From Copromyces sp. CBS 386.78 (lineage: Eukaryota; Ascomycota; Sordariomycetes; Sordariales; Sordariaceae), in NCBI GenBank assembly GCA_030685235.1, contig MU839157.1, positions 62,001-126,000 on the forward strand: DNA of 64,000 nucleotides, read 5' to 3'. The notes under the pieces are model-generated. The model was given only the letters and a program-made list of their open reading frames with translations, did no database searches and had not been told where the DNA came from. Positions 11,153 through 23,498 of the stretch are shown here, piece after piece (within the stretch, counting starts at the first letter, position 1; every line of letters begins with the position of its first letter). The translations under genes and the position numbers were made by a program.

Positions 11153-13600
11153 GGCGAGGATATTATTAATATTATTACTTACGTACTAATTCCTAAAAAT
11201 ATTAACGCTTCTTCTATCGCCAATTCTTAAAATCCTAATAATTCTAATTTTTCTAATACGGTTAAAATAATCGATACGCCGCCGCTCCCGCCGGTTCCCT
11301 CTAAAGCCTTTATTATTATAGCCGACGTACTATTTATTTAATCGATTGAAGTTTATATTTACCCGCTTTCGCCTACCGAATTTATTGTCTCCCGAATAAA
11401 TTTAATAATAGATACCGCCGCCGCCTTTATTGAAAAATTTATTATTAATCCTATTATAAAAGTTTTTATAAATATAGTATAAATGGAAGTGATAATTCGA
11501 TTCGTGTAGAAGTAATAGTAAAATTATATAAATTAACTATTAGAACCTACTATAGCTGATAAATTTCCCGTTTATTTTATTAATCTTATTTAAAATGCTT
11601 TATACTTTGCCAAAAATAATATAAAGTTAAGGTTTAACTTTATAGCTCCTATAGCCGCGTAGCGGTATCCTAGTCAATTTCCTAATTATACGGTAGTAAA
11701 TCGGCCTTAGCGTTCTAATATTTCCAGTCCTACCGCTAATTTTATTATAATTAGCGCTAAAGACCCCTAAAATGCTATTAACTTTATAAATCGTATAAAA
11801 AATCTTTAGATCGATTATATTAATTGTTAATTATTAATTACTAATTCTAATTATCTATTTGTTTATATACGTATTAATAATCTTCTACCGGTTATAGGAC
11901 GTTATAGTTTAATTTTTAAAAGTATTATTAATAATAATATAATTCCTAAAGAAATTACCGAATAAAATTAATAGTCTATTAATAATAACGAAGCCGAAAA
12001 GTAAAATTATTAAATTAAATAATATACCCGCCTCATTAAATAAATTAATTAAATTTAATTAATTTAATAAATGCCAACCTAAGTATTTAAAGCTCCCGTT
12101 CAACCTACTTCTATATAAACTTCTTTAACCTATATTCTATTAATTTAATTTACTAATAGTTAATTTACTCCCGTTTAATAAGGTTTCCCTTTATTACATT
12201 CTAATAATTATTAAAATATTTCTCCTAATAATAAATAACGTATTTTAATATACTTCGCCGATAATTTTTCCGATTCTTCTTATTTATTAGAAGAAGCTAA
12301 TAATACTAATACTATATTGGAAAACGCTCTTCTCCTTAATAATATATTTAAAGAAATTTATATTTGTATTGCCGAATTTAAAGAATGTAAAAACGGAAGA
12401 TCGATTACTCCTACTAATATTATTAATAATAAATAAATTTAATAGAAGTTTTTTAATATTAAAATATTCTATTCTAACGCCTTTAAAAATAAGAAGTATT
12501 ATAGAATCTATACGGACGGTAAAATTAATATTTTTACCGATTATTACTTATTTACTAATTCGTTTGAAAATTCAACTTTAATTTATATTAAATAATATAA
12601 AATAATTACTAATAATTTTTAATATTTATTATATAGTATTACCCTTTCTTAATAAATTAATATACTTTTTTAAGGTAAGCGTATTAAATTTAATAATAAT
12701 CTAAATAAAATTATTAAAACCCTTTACTATATTTTCGGAATTAAATCTAATTAAGTATAAAAGTAGTTCGATACTTACCGTTTTACTATTGAATTTAATA
12801 AGAAAAGTAATCTAATATTATATAATTTCTCTACGGAATTATTTAAATACGTATAATTATAGGGTAATTTAACTAATTTTTAATTATATATTCGTCTTTA
12901 AAATAGCCTATACCCTAAATTGAAATCCTATTATACTAAACCTACCCTTAAATATATTTTTAAATAATATATTAATAATATTAAAAAAAAAGGCAATTTA
13001 ATTTGGAGTAAATTCGTTAATTTTATTAAAGGTCTTCGCTCAACTTACTTCGCTCTCAATAACGACCCTAAAAATATAGTTGAATTGGATGCTATATTTA
13101 CCGTTTATACTAAATTTTAAGGTAAAAATAAAGGAATATATAAAAAGGATTTTTTTTCCGAATAATAACGGATTTGTTGAAAGAAATCGTTTTAAATTTC
13201 TATTCTAGAGGACTAGCGATAATTTTAATAAGTCTAATACCATTAATTTAAATAATCGCTATCGGTATATTAAAAAGAAATTCGGTAAATAAATTAAATT
13301 TCGAAATAGTTATTATATTTATATTAATAGTATTACTATTTTCGAAAACGAACTTAAAGTAAAAGATAAGGTTAATTATTTAGAGAATTAAAGTTACTAT
13401 TTTATAAGTGATTTTAAGGAGGAAGTAATTAAATTTAATATAAATAATTCCGCTATTAAATATAATAATATTTCTTTTATTTATTTTATTAGTTCCTCCG
13501 TACTTTATACCGATATATTTAATAATATATTTTAAATTTCTACGACCCCGACGTTAAATTATATAATTTCTACTATTATTATTAATATTATACCTATTAT
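11153..13600 (+). pseudogene. gag-like first ORF relic of the chromovirus
   Basis: From 11153 one plus frame can be followed past 12600 with interruptions only by TAA and TAG, the stops RIP makes from Gln and Trp codons. It encodes a hydrophilic, Pro/Ser-rich, then Asn-rich product with no recognisable domain. Position between the 5' LTR and the protease marks it as the structural gag-like gene. I could not find a zinc knuckle; RIP would have changed Cys and His codons. The 3' border is approximate. Confidence 0.45.
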
Positions 13601-13999
13601 AAATACCGAATATAATAATAAAGATAAATCCTTATTATTAAATCTATTATCCAATTTTAATTTTGCTATAATTCTTAAATATTTAGAAATAATTTAAGCG
13701 TTTTATAAATTATTTAATCCCTCGTTTAAAATTAAAAATACTTTGCTTAAAACTTTCTAAAAAGTTTTAAATAAAGGTAGGAGGGTAAAAGAAGTAAATA
13801 TTATATTAAAATTATTTATTTTAATAAATGGTCGGAAATTTAAATTATTAAATATTTAATATAAAAGCTAATATATTCTACTAACTTTTATAGAAGGATA
13901 GACTATCGAAGTTATTACGGATATTACTACCCGAAATGGAATATTAAATTTATAAAAGACTATATTATATTTAAAGGTCGATATTAAATCGAGCCTAAA

Positions 14000-16900
14000 T
14001 ACGCTTCCCATTATTATTTATTTTAATTTTGGGTATTCTTCGATAGTAGTAAATCGGGTATTTATTAAAAAAATTTCCCTTAATATTCAGTATACTAAAT
14101 TCCCGCCGAACGTTATAAATAGAATTAATTCGAAAATAATTATTAATACTATAGCCGAATTTAACTTCTATATGGAAGGGAGGGTTAACGGCGTTAAGGT
14201 TAACGGTTATTTCCAAATTTCCGCATTAGTAATCGAGGAATTAGGCCCGAATATACTATTGGGAATGGATTTTCTTCGTAATTATAATATTAAATTTAAT
14301 TTTAATATCGCTCTTTATTCGTTTAAATTTATATTTGGTATAAAGGTATAGGGTAAAGTTTTCTTTAAGAAAAACGAATTAGGGGAGGATACTTTTATCG
14401 CCGAAATTTTCGCTAAATAAAATATAATCCTTCTAATTTACCGTTCTAACATCCTTCCGGTCTAATATAGCGCCTAATTTAATAATTAGCGCTCTTTAAA
14501 TAAATATCCTACTTACAATTTTCACGTTTAATTACCCGGTTTATTAAACGTTACGGTAGATAATAAAACCTTTAAAGTAGTTTTATACTTAAATTAATTT
14601 AATAATAACCTTTTTATTCCTATAAATACCCGTATTAATATAATTATACGCTTATTGCCTAAAATTATTAAAACGGTTATATTTTTTAACGTATTTAATA
14701 TAATTTACTTAACCCCCGAAATATAAATTAGCCTCTCCTTTAAATAGTATACTATATATATCGACTGATATACCGAAGACGATAAGGAAGTAACGATTTA
14801 GAAAGAAATTTTTAACGTCCTATTATATAAATTAAATAAGTTTAACGATATTGAATTTATTCCTTCGAAATAGGTATTAATATTTATAATAACGATCTCG
14901 ACTTTGCTTAATAAATAAAGAGCTTTTTAAATAAGTACGTTAATATTTTTAAAAATTAGGGGATCGTTCTAATAAAGGAGGAAGATAAAATACGTATAAA
15001 TTTCGTTAAAGGATAGTAAAACTAGCGGAGAATCATCAGATCCTACATATTAGGAGCTAAGGATTGCGAATTCTTTAATAAGGAATATAATAAATTGTAC
15101 GCGTAGGGTAAAATATCCTTTATATTATAGCCTACTCTTATTATATACCTTATTTTTATTATATAGCAGAAAGTTAATAGCGTCGATAAACCCTAAATAA
15201 TCGTTAATCTTCGCCCCCTAGATAGTATTATAATACTAAACGTCTACCTATTACCCGATTAAGAAGATATAATTAATAAAATAGTTAATAAGAAATTCTT
15301 TAGTATTTTTAACGTTACCAGATTTTTCTACTAACTATTAATTTTTACGCTCTATTGCAATTGTATAATAGTAATTAGCCTTCGTAGGCTTAAATAATCC
15401 AACGTTATATTAATAAGTTTTAAAAATTCGCCTATATTCGTATAATATTTTATAGACCGATTATTCTTCGATTACTAATTATTCGTACGTACTTATATTA
15501 ATAATATTGTTATTTTTAATAATATTAAAGAAGAATATTTAAAATATATTAATATTGTAATAATATTCTTTAATAAATATTATATTTATATCGGCGCTTA
15601 TTAATTATTTATAATTTTTCTATCTATTTAATTTCTTAGTAATATCGTTAATAATTAAAGTTATTAACGTACGGAAGACCGTATTAAAGCATTCTAAAAG
15701 TTCAATTTCCTTAATATACTAAATACTTTAAAGATTTATTTAGGTATAGCTAATTAATTGTATTAAAGAATATTATAGTTCGCTATAAAGGAGGAATTAT
15801 TTAATTGTAAAAAAACGGAATTATTAAAACGAATACGAAAATCGGGAAATTTAAAATTAAGAATAATAAAATAAGTAAGAAAAATTTATACTTTTAAAGT
15901 TAAATTTAAGTTTACTAAAGAAGAGTTCGAAGCCTTTTATAATATATAGGAAAATTTATATAATTAAGTATATTTATATTATTACGTTAAAACGGATACG
16001 TTATTTATTAACATTAATGTTAATAATATTACGTATAGTATTTACGTTTTTTAATTCAAATACGAATAAGATAGCGAATTTATTCTTAGTATAAATTAAA
16101 TCCTATTAATAATAATTAAACTTATTTATTTCCTATTAAAATTAACGACCCTAACGGAAAAAAAATATAATTTAATAAAAATAGAAATCGCCGCTATTAT
16201 TTAAGTACTATAAAAGCTATAGAAGATAGTCCAATTTAATATTCGACCTATAAATATTATTACGGATTATGTTTCTACTGTTAGTATTATTAAATATATA
16301 TCTTTAAAAATAATAAATTTAACGAAAATAAATCTTAAGTTCGCTAATACTATTAATTAGGTATTATAATTCAATTTAAATATCTTTTATATTTTAAGAC
16401 TATTAAATATTATACTTAACGCTTTATTAAAATTGCTTACAATTGAGGCCGCTAATAATGACGATTTTTCGGACGAATTTGCTGATATTTAATCCTATTT
16501 CAGTTATTTAGAAAGTTTTAACGCTTTTTCCTTTATATACGCGGAAATTTTACCAGTTATCGTTCCCGCCTTTAAATAAATATTTGTAGATATTTACCCC
16601 TCCGATTTAAAGTATAGTAGAATTTTATAGTTAATTGCGAATATTAATATTTTGGGTTATATATATATACGCTATTTAAATAAAAGGCCTAACCTCCCGG
16701 CTAATCCTTATGTAATTAACGACGGCCTTTTCTTCTACGTCGATTATTTAGATAAAAGGCGCTTATATATCCTTCGCGCTTATATATAAAAAATATTAAA
16801 ACTAATTTACGATGAAAAGTATTATTTTAATATTAATTGTATAATAGTAGATTTATTATAATTTTATATAAAACGTAAAACTTAAATAGTCCGAGAATAT

Positions 16901-18200
16901 ATTAAATATTATAAAATATATCGTTAAAATTAATAAGACTGATAATTAACGCTTAGTAAATTATTATTAATTCGAACGTTCTTACGGCCTTATTATATGA
17001 TTACAATAGATTTTATTACTAATATACTTATAGTTAAATTTGCTAATACTATATAGTCCCTCTTAAAATTCGACGAATTCGATATTATATATACTATAAT
17101 TTATAAATTTAGTAAGAAGGTCCTATTATTAACGGGTTATTCGACGTACGGGGCGAAAGAATAGGTAGTCGTTCTATTATAAGCCTTATAATATTATAAT
17201 TAAGGCTTATTGGTTATTATTATTAGTAACCGAAATTTAAAGTTCGTTTTTAGGATTTGGAGGAGTATTTTCGAAGCCTTAGCCGTTAATCTTCTTTTTT
17301 TAATAGTTTACTATATTTAGACGGACGGTTAATTTAAATATATAAATTAAACGGCCGAAATAGTAATCCGTATGTGGTACGTTATTAATATACTTTTATA
17401 AACGTTAATATTAGCCGCCCTATAATATAATTTAAATAATACTATATAATTAATAATTAGTTTATTTTTTAACGAATTAGTATATGGATTTAAATTTCGG
17501 GCGGTATTTAATTTATTAGTATTAAATACGGAGGAGGCGTTAATTGCGGAATTTCTTGCGTTAATCTGTTAAAAATTCTAATTGGAAATTATAAAATTTA
17601 TTAATCGGGCCGGTATAATTATTAAAGAATAATATAATATTAGATATTTGCCGGTTATATTTAAAGTTAATAATAAGGTTTATTTTCGATTTAATAAAGG
17701 CTATTATTTATTAAGCGTCTCGAAGAAGAAATTTTCCGCCGAACGTATAGGATTATATTAGATTTTAAAAAAGGTTAGCCCTTTAGCCTACAAATTTAAT
17801 TTGTTAGGAACCTAGCGTATATACCTAGTTATTTTAGTAACCTATCTTTATAAATTAGTATAGAGTCCGGACTTATTTAACCGAAAAGTATTATTATTAA
17901 AGCTTATTAAAGTTAATAGTTAAGAAGAATAGGAAATTAAAAATTTAGTAGTAAAGAGTTAAAGTTTGTTAAATATAAAATATTTAATTAAATAAATTAG
18001 TTTTTAAAATAAAAATAATATTTAAGAATTGCGTATAAAATTTATAAAGAATTCGAAGGAGAAAGTAAAAGAATTTAAATATAAATACCCGTTAGAATTA
18101 TTATTTAAAAATATTTGTAAAAAGGTCGTTTAATATATTAATCGCCTATCGAAGCGCTAATAATATTAAATTTTTTATTCGGAAAAGGGAGAATTAAAAA
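14000..18200 (+). pseudogene. chromovirus pol relic (protease, RT, RNase H, integrase, chromodomain)
   Basis: Decayed polyprotein gene. Protease: the L-L-G-M-D-F-L tail of the aspartic fold near 14247-14272. Reverse transcriptase: about 14990-15600, with VNLRPL (from VDxRxL), F-Y in the catalytic palm, and YINNIVIF at 15494 replacing YxDDIVIF. RNase H: about 15990-16440, ending in an I-L-N-A-L-L-K-L string that matches the usual I-V-P-D-A-L-S-R-L. Integrase: TIDF at 17003-17014 (first acid intact), ISNRNLKF near 17225 (Asp to Asn), and TDG-x-F-K-Y-I-N-Q-T near 17320. Chromodomain: about 17930-18070, with KYLIK-x-ISF then NKNNI-x-EL, like YLVKWKGF-DEDNTWEP with Trp codons turned to stops. YINN, the integrase acid and the chromodomain share one frame (position 17009 minus 15494, and 17981 minus 17009, are multiples of three). 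The protease is in another frame, so an indel or frameshift lies between. Confidence 0.85.
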
Positions 18201-18639
18201 ACTACGAAAGGTTTAGGGTATTTTCTTTTATTATTTTAATTTTCCGTCGTTTTCTTTTATTTTTCCTTTCTAATTTTTATAATTAATTTATTAAAATTTT
18301 TAAGTATTCGTTTAATTAATCGTACTATCGCGTTAGTAAAGTAATTAAATTAGGTACTATTATTTTCGTTCTATCCCTTTTGAATAGCGGTCTAATATAA
18401 TGTTATATATTTAATTGAAGTAGGTAATAGGATTTAGGGTAAATAATCCTTAGTAAGTAAGTAGGTTATAATTAGAGGCGGAGCTTAGAAGTTTTAGTAC
18501 GTATATAATTTTTAATATAATATAAATTTATTTCTTCTCTTTTAAAAACTTTTTTATTCTATTAATAATACTATTATAATTTACCCTATCCCTACCTTCC
18601 TACCCTATTAAAATTAGCCAACCCTAACCTAAAATATAA

Positions 18640-20767
18640 TAACCTGATATAATTATAGCGGATATTAGCGCCCCTAATAATCCTAATTTAACGAAATTTA
18701 TTAATTAAATTAATTATTGTAATAATCCTAACGGATTATTATACTAGTACGACTAAGATCGCCTCTTCTCCCTACTCGGTTTAAAAACCGATTAATATTT
18801 CCCTACGCTAATTAATACGGCTAAATATTTAAGTCGCTATATAGTCGTAAATAACGTTATTAAAACTATTAATTTAAGTTATAATTTATTTTATATTATA
18901 TTACCTGGCTTTATTGTAAATTTAATCGCTAATATAACCGATAATAAATTAAACGCCTTTTTTAAATATATTTATATATAATATATTATCAATTTTATTA
19001 TTAGTTTAAATAAGGCTACCGGCCTATATAACCCTAGCGATTGTTTTCTTAGTATTAAATCTTTTACTTTTAACGGCGTAATAGTATATAATACTAAAAT
19101 TATATAATTCGGTCGCCGTTACGTTCCGCTTATAATAGCGAATTACTTATTCGTCTATTATAATAACGCTTTAACTTCGGTTCTTTATAGTACGATCGAC
19201 TGTATAAGCGTACAAATTAACTTTGACTAAGCTATTTTATAAGTAATAGGCGGCAATATTAATTATTTAATTATAACGATTTTATTGGCCCTAATTACGG
19301 ATGAATTAATTAAAAGTAGTAGCTTTGGAAATTAGTAGGACTAAGTTCTCTAAGATTATAATCCCTTTATATATAATACGTGCGTTTAAACGACTGGATA
19401 TATTAAGGAAAATGCTTTTTTCTCCTTTATCCCGACTATACTTTTTTCTAACGGTATATATACTTATAATTATAATTAATTAATAAAAGTCACTTTTACT
19501 TTACAATATATAAGCAATCGGTTAGGAATAGGCCTTATTACTATTAAGCTAGTTAACTCTATTGGCCGTATTATTACGTTTAATGTTTATAATTTCGTTA
19601 ACGATTAAGAATAATGGGAAATTAATTTTATAGTTAATTAGGCTTTTAATTAGATACGCCTCTATTTTATTCCCGCCGTTTAAAATTCCGCCCTAGCCGT
19701 TTAAATTATTATAACCCCCGCTAAAAATAAGTAGACGCTAGCCCGGAAAAACCGGTAAATAATTGTATAAATCGTTTAGGCTCGCGCTATTGGTAATATA
19801 CGACTTAGTAAATTAGTCGTTTAAAGCAAATTTTACCCAGATATTATAGAAGCGATTAAAGATATATATTATAAAGATTATTGTATATTAAATATTATTA
19901 TAGACGACGACTTCTATAATAAAATTGGTAAAATTGCTAAAGAATACTTCGAAAAATTTATAAAAAAGGATTTTTTCTTTTAAAGCAATTTAGTTTATCG
20001 TATTAAAAATACCTTTAACGTTGTATTTAATAAATTTAACGACGGGGATCCTTCTTTTATTGAAAAAATCCTAATAAAAACTATATTCCTAATATTATAA
20101 TATTATAACTATACGACCGGTCTTCCTAAGTAAATTAATAATATATTAGCTTATATAAATTTCCTATATTATATTCAAATCGCTCCCAATACGCTAGTTT
20201 AATCGGAATTACTAATTATCGTTAAGGAAATTATAAAGGAGGTTTATATTACCAAAATAATTAATATAAATATTATTCTTAATATAATATAAAAAGTATT
20301 TAATTAATAATTGTAATTATTAGTCTAATTAAATTAATATTAGAATAAAGAGGTAAATAATTTAAAAAACGAAATTATTGCCCTACGTAAAACTATTAAA
20401 ACTTTACGCCGTACTCTTACCCTATTAATAATTAAATATATTCGGTAAATCGACGTAATTCCGGGAATTACTACTAATTGTAGCGCTCGTTCTAGTATTA
20501 ACCTTAGCTATAATATTCCTAATATCGATAAATTTAATTTATAATCCGCCCGTTTTAACGGATATAATACTTTACCTTCTATACGTTCTCTCTATCGCTT
20601 AGCTATCTATAATAATTAGCGTTAATAAGAGGATTGGTACAATTAAGAGGACTTTCCTTCCAACGGCCGTAAACGTTCCCGCTACGGTATTTCTTTCTAA
20701 TTTCAGTATCCCGAAAACGTTAACGAGGACGACGATAAAACGGGAATCTACTCGAATAACCGTTAAG
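18640..20767 (+). pseudogene. extra ORF downstream of pol, function unknown
   Basis: A third long frame, distinct from the pol frame, runs from about 18640 to 20767 and ends before the polypurine tract. Checkpoints at 18661, 19381 and 20041 are all in frame, and interruptions are only TAA/TAG, so roughly 700 codons were open before RIP. The predicted product begins with an Asp/Pro/Asn-rich head and is mostly hydrophilic in its second half, where an acidic DDD is followed by Lys-rich helices. Near 20345-20430 a Leu/Ile heptad stretch (LKNEIIALRKTIKTLRRTL) suggests a coiled coil. I recognise no capsid, envelope, protease or nuclease motif. Candidates are an env-like or accessory protein, or a captured host gene. 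Confidence 0.55.
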
Positions 20768-20962
20768 TTTATTATTATATTAATAGTTATTTAATATTAT
20801 ATATTAGATTATTCGATATTAAAATCTTTTATTAAAAGGTTTAATATTAAATATAGTATATAATAATATTAAAATAATCGGTTATAGCGATAATTTAATA
20901 AATATTCGCTATAAATTATATTTAATATAGTTTCGTAGATAGTAAACACTCATTTCTTTCGT

Positions 20963-20973
20963 AGAAGGGGAAA
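20963..20973 (+). other. polypurine tract
   Basis: AGAAGGGGAAA directly precedes the 3' LTR. This is where plus-strand DNA synthesis is primed in LTR retroelements, and it survived RIP because it has few CpA contexts. Confidence 0.85.
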
Positions 20974-21320
20974 TATTAGGGGAATTCTAGGCAAATGCCA
21001 GGATAATCTGCTCTATCTTAGTATACGTTTATTTGAATGGTCTATACTATATAAGAATACTCCCTAATTAACCTCCGTCAAAATTAATTAAATTATTAAT
21101 TTATATTATATTAACCTAACGTCTACTTTACTTATACTCTATAAAATCGTATATAAAGTCCTAGGTTGAAGCTTTTGTTAGTATTGCCTTACACTTCCTT
21201 TAATAATACTATCGCCTATTATTACGCATTATTACTCTATCCAGTAATTAGTCGCACTCTTTATCTCTTATTATTATTATTATCTGTAGTATCACTTGTG
21301 AAGACTCTCTTCGCGTAATA
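20974..21320 (+). repeat. 3' LTR (347 bp)
   Basis: Same length as the 5' LTR and gap-free against it. Its ends read TATTA and TAATA, one transition each away from TGTTA and TAACA in the 5' copy. It is followed directly by AGTTT. Confidence 0.95.
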
Positions 21321-21325
21321 AGTTT
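21321..21325. repeat. LTR-element target-site duplication, right copy (AGTTT)
   Basis: Exact copy of 10063-10067. After it the hAT sequence resumes. Confidence 0.88.
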
Positions 21326-23260
21326 GGTAGGGTAACGAAGGGAATATGGCTAGGGTTAAGCACTTTATTATTTATATAAATAAATAAAGTTATATTTATT
21401 TTATTAATTATTATACGGTTATATAGTAGTCCTTTTATAAAGTTTATAGTAGAAAAGGTATATTTAGAAAGTATATTATTAGTTAGTATTTATAGTAGTT
21501 TAATAGTTAATTTTTAGAATTTATTACCTTTAGTACGTAAATAAATTTAAAAGGTAATAGGCTGGAGGTTATATTATTATATTTATTATTAGGGTATAAA
21601 TATATTTTCTTTCGTTAAATAAAATAAGAATTCGTTAATTAGTTTATTACCTTCGATCCCTAGTCTTTAGCTATAACGGTATAAAAAGTCGTAGATTTAG
21701 GGTATGACTTTTGGAATAGAGGGTTCGATTTAATAGATTTATACCCTTATATTATTAAGGTAAAGAAGGTAAGCTAATTAATTTATAGGGGTAAGCTATT
21801 TATTTTTTCTAATTATATATATAGTTATAAATAATTTTTAATTGTATAGTATAAAATTAAGCCGGTAAGGTTGTTATTCTTGCTAAATATTTAGCTATTT
21901 AAGGATTACGAAGTCGATAGTAGCTTTATTAGATTTTAATATTAATTAGGCTTTATAAATTGGCTATATAAACTGTTTTAGAATATTTAAAGTATATTAG
22001 AAGTTAAGGTTCTTAATAATAGTTAGTATAATGTTTAATTTAATAAGTTCGTTATTATTAATAATAGTAGGGGGGACGTTGTTAGATATTATGTTATATT
22101 ATATATTATTATATATATTATGTATAAAGGCTTTAAGAAGGTATTGCGCCTTTTATATAAAGGTAATAGATTTATATTATAATCCTTAGCGGGTAATAAT
22201 ATTACTATATATCAATATTAATATATATAAATAATAATTAATAAAGGGATAATTTACGTAGAAATAATATTAATTAATTTATATAGTTTTGCTAATATAT
22301 ATATAAAAAGTTTTATTAGTTATAGCTTAAAGGTTTTAAAGAAGGTTACTAATTAAATAATATTATTAGTAATTAATTTAAATAGTTCTATTCCTAATAT
22401 ATTTTTAATAAATAATTGGAAATTATAAGAATTATAAAGTATAGGAAAGGAATATTTTAATTCGTCCCGTTCTATTAGTATAGTATTAGTAAGACGGGTA
22501 TTATTATAAGTATTTATTACGAAATTAATAATTTTTCCTTATTAAGTTTCGATAATAAAATTAGTTTTAACGAAGATTAATGTAGCGATATTAGCTATAG
22601 TATATTCGGTAGTGTTAGTATAAATATTTTTTTAGTAGAAAGTCGTTTTATTTGGTAGGTAGACCGAAAAGTTAAAGATATAGCGGCTAGTGTAATCGTT
22701 AAATTTATTAAAGATAATGTTTATATAGGTTGCCTTCTAGATTTTATTTATTATTGCCGCTTTTATTTTATTACAGATACGAGGGAAATAGACGTCTACG
22801 ATAGTACGCCGGTATAATAAAGTGTATATTAGATTAACTAATTGAAATAACGCTTTAATATAAGGGGTATTTAAAGTTATAAAGGGTTTACCTCTATATA
22901 AAATTATTCTAATTATAAGGAGGTAATTCTTCTCTACTTATTTTAGAATTATAATTAAGGTATAGTACCGGATATTTTCGTTATCAGCGACTTATTCGTT
23001 TAATTAGTAGCGTTAGTATATATTATAGGCCTATAATAAGGAGGTATTCGTTAGCGGAAAGCCTACTAATTTATATAGATTTATTAGTAATTTAGGTGGA
23101 TTTATAAGCCTATTTCGCCTAAATACTTATATTTAAGTGCTCCCTTATACGGGTGATATTAATACGACGTAACTAGTTATAGTACCAGTATTTTATATCC
23201 TATATATCGCTTTTTAGCCGATTGCGAAGTTCGAAATGGCGGTAAACTGTTTTGTTTCGA
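21326..23260 (-). pseudogene. hAT transposase relic (N-terminal and middle part)
   Basis: Minus-strand frame broken by RIP stops. Near 23162-23127 it reads N-I-T-R-I-R-E-H-L-N, like the T-R-L-K-E-H-L end of a BED zinc finger. Near 22910-22700 it reads G-K-P-F, then about 15 residues on a string like P-Y-I-K-A-L-F-Q-L-V-N, then R-R-T-I with a following P-R-I. This is the order seen at the start of hAT transposases (G-x-P-F, L-N-P-x-Y-x-P-S-R-R-T-I). Further on, an N-T-Y-N-N-T string could be the decayed D-N-A-S-N motif. The gene would have continued into the segment left of 10067, where I could not identify the C-terminal dimerisation motif. The assignment leans on the element borders as well as these motifs. 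Confidence 0.55.
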
Positions 23261-23420
23261 ATGGGGGGTATTGTAAGGTTATTTAAATAGTTTTAAGTAG
23301 TCGAATGAGCTCGAAATCGTATGGTTTGGTAAAGAAATGAGAGAGTGATAGTCGATAGGAGATGCGGTTATAAAGGGATTTCGGTGGCTTGAGTGCACGG
23401 GCCGTTATTTACAAACGGAT

Positions 23421-23454
23421 ATTTTCGACATTTTCACATTTTCGATATTTTCAG
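23421..23454. repeat. right subterminal repeats of the hAT element
   Basis: Four short units ATTTTCGAC, ATTTTCAC, ATTTTCGAT and ATTTTCAG in tandem, about 30 bp from the right terminus. They probably mirror the left subterminal repeats in role, though the sequences differ. Confidence 0.65.
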
Positions 23455-23482
23455 TAAAAGTGTTATTTTTCCAGAAATTGAC

Positions 23483-23490
23483 CAACCCTA
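23483..23490. repeat. hAT right terminal inverted repeat
   Basis: CAACCCTA, reverse complement TAGGGTTG, pairs with TAGGGATG at the left end with one mismatch. Confidence 0.75.
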
Positions 23491-23498
23491 GTGCAGAC
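23491..23498. repeat. hAT target-site duplication, right copy (GTGCAGAC)
   Basis: Exact copy of 9630-9637 at the junction with ordinary genomic DNA. Confidence 0.88.

Larger units (their letters stand above)
10068..21320 (+). mobile_element. Ty3/gypsy chromovirus LTR retrotransposon, RIP-inactivated, nested in hAT
   Basis: Complete 11,253-bp element in plus orientation. It has two 347-bp LTRs, a 5-bp target duplication AGTTT, and a purine run just before the 3' LTR. Inside are a gag-like frame, then pol in the order protease, reverse transcriptase, RNase H, integrase, chromodomain, which places it in the chromovirus branch of Ty3/gypsy. Unusually, a further ~2.1-kb frame follows pol. Stops are almost all TAA or TAG, as expected when RIP converts CAA, CAG and TGG codons, and RT and integrase acids read as Asn (GAT to AAT). 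It lies between 10067 and 21321 of the hAT element and is therefore the younger insertion. Confidence 0.93.
9638..23490 (-). mobile_element. hAT-superfamily DNA transposon (RIP-inactivated), interrupted by an LTR retrotransposon
   Basis: Cut-and-paste element defined by its borders. The ends read TAGGGATG at 9638-9645 and CAACCCTA (reverse complement TAGGGTTG) at 23483-23490, flanked by a perfect 8-bp duplication GTGCAGAC. An 8-bp duplication with short TAGGG-type ends is the hAT hallmark. Removing the inner 11,253-bp LTR element and one copy of its 5-bp duplication leaves about 2.6 kb, enough for a small hAT transposase gene. Both ends carry short subterminal tandem repeats. The coding part, on the minus strand, is destroyed by RIP, so the element cannot encode an active enzyme. 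The terminal ~150-200 bp are less AT-rich than the middle, so the ends stayed readable. Confidence 0.82.
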
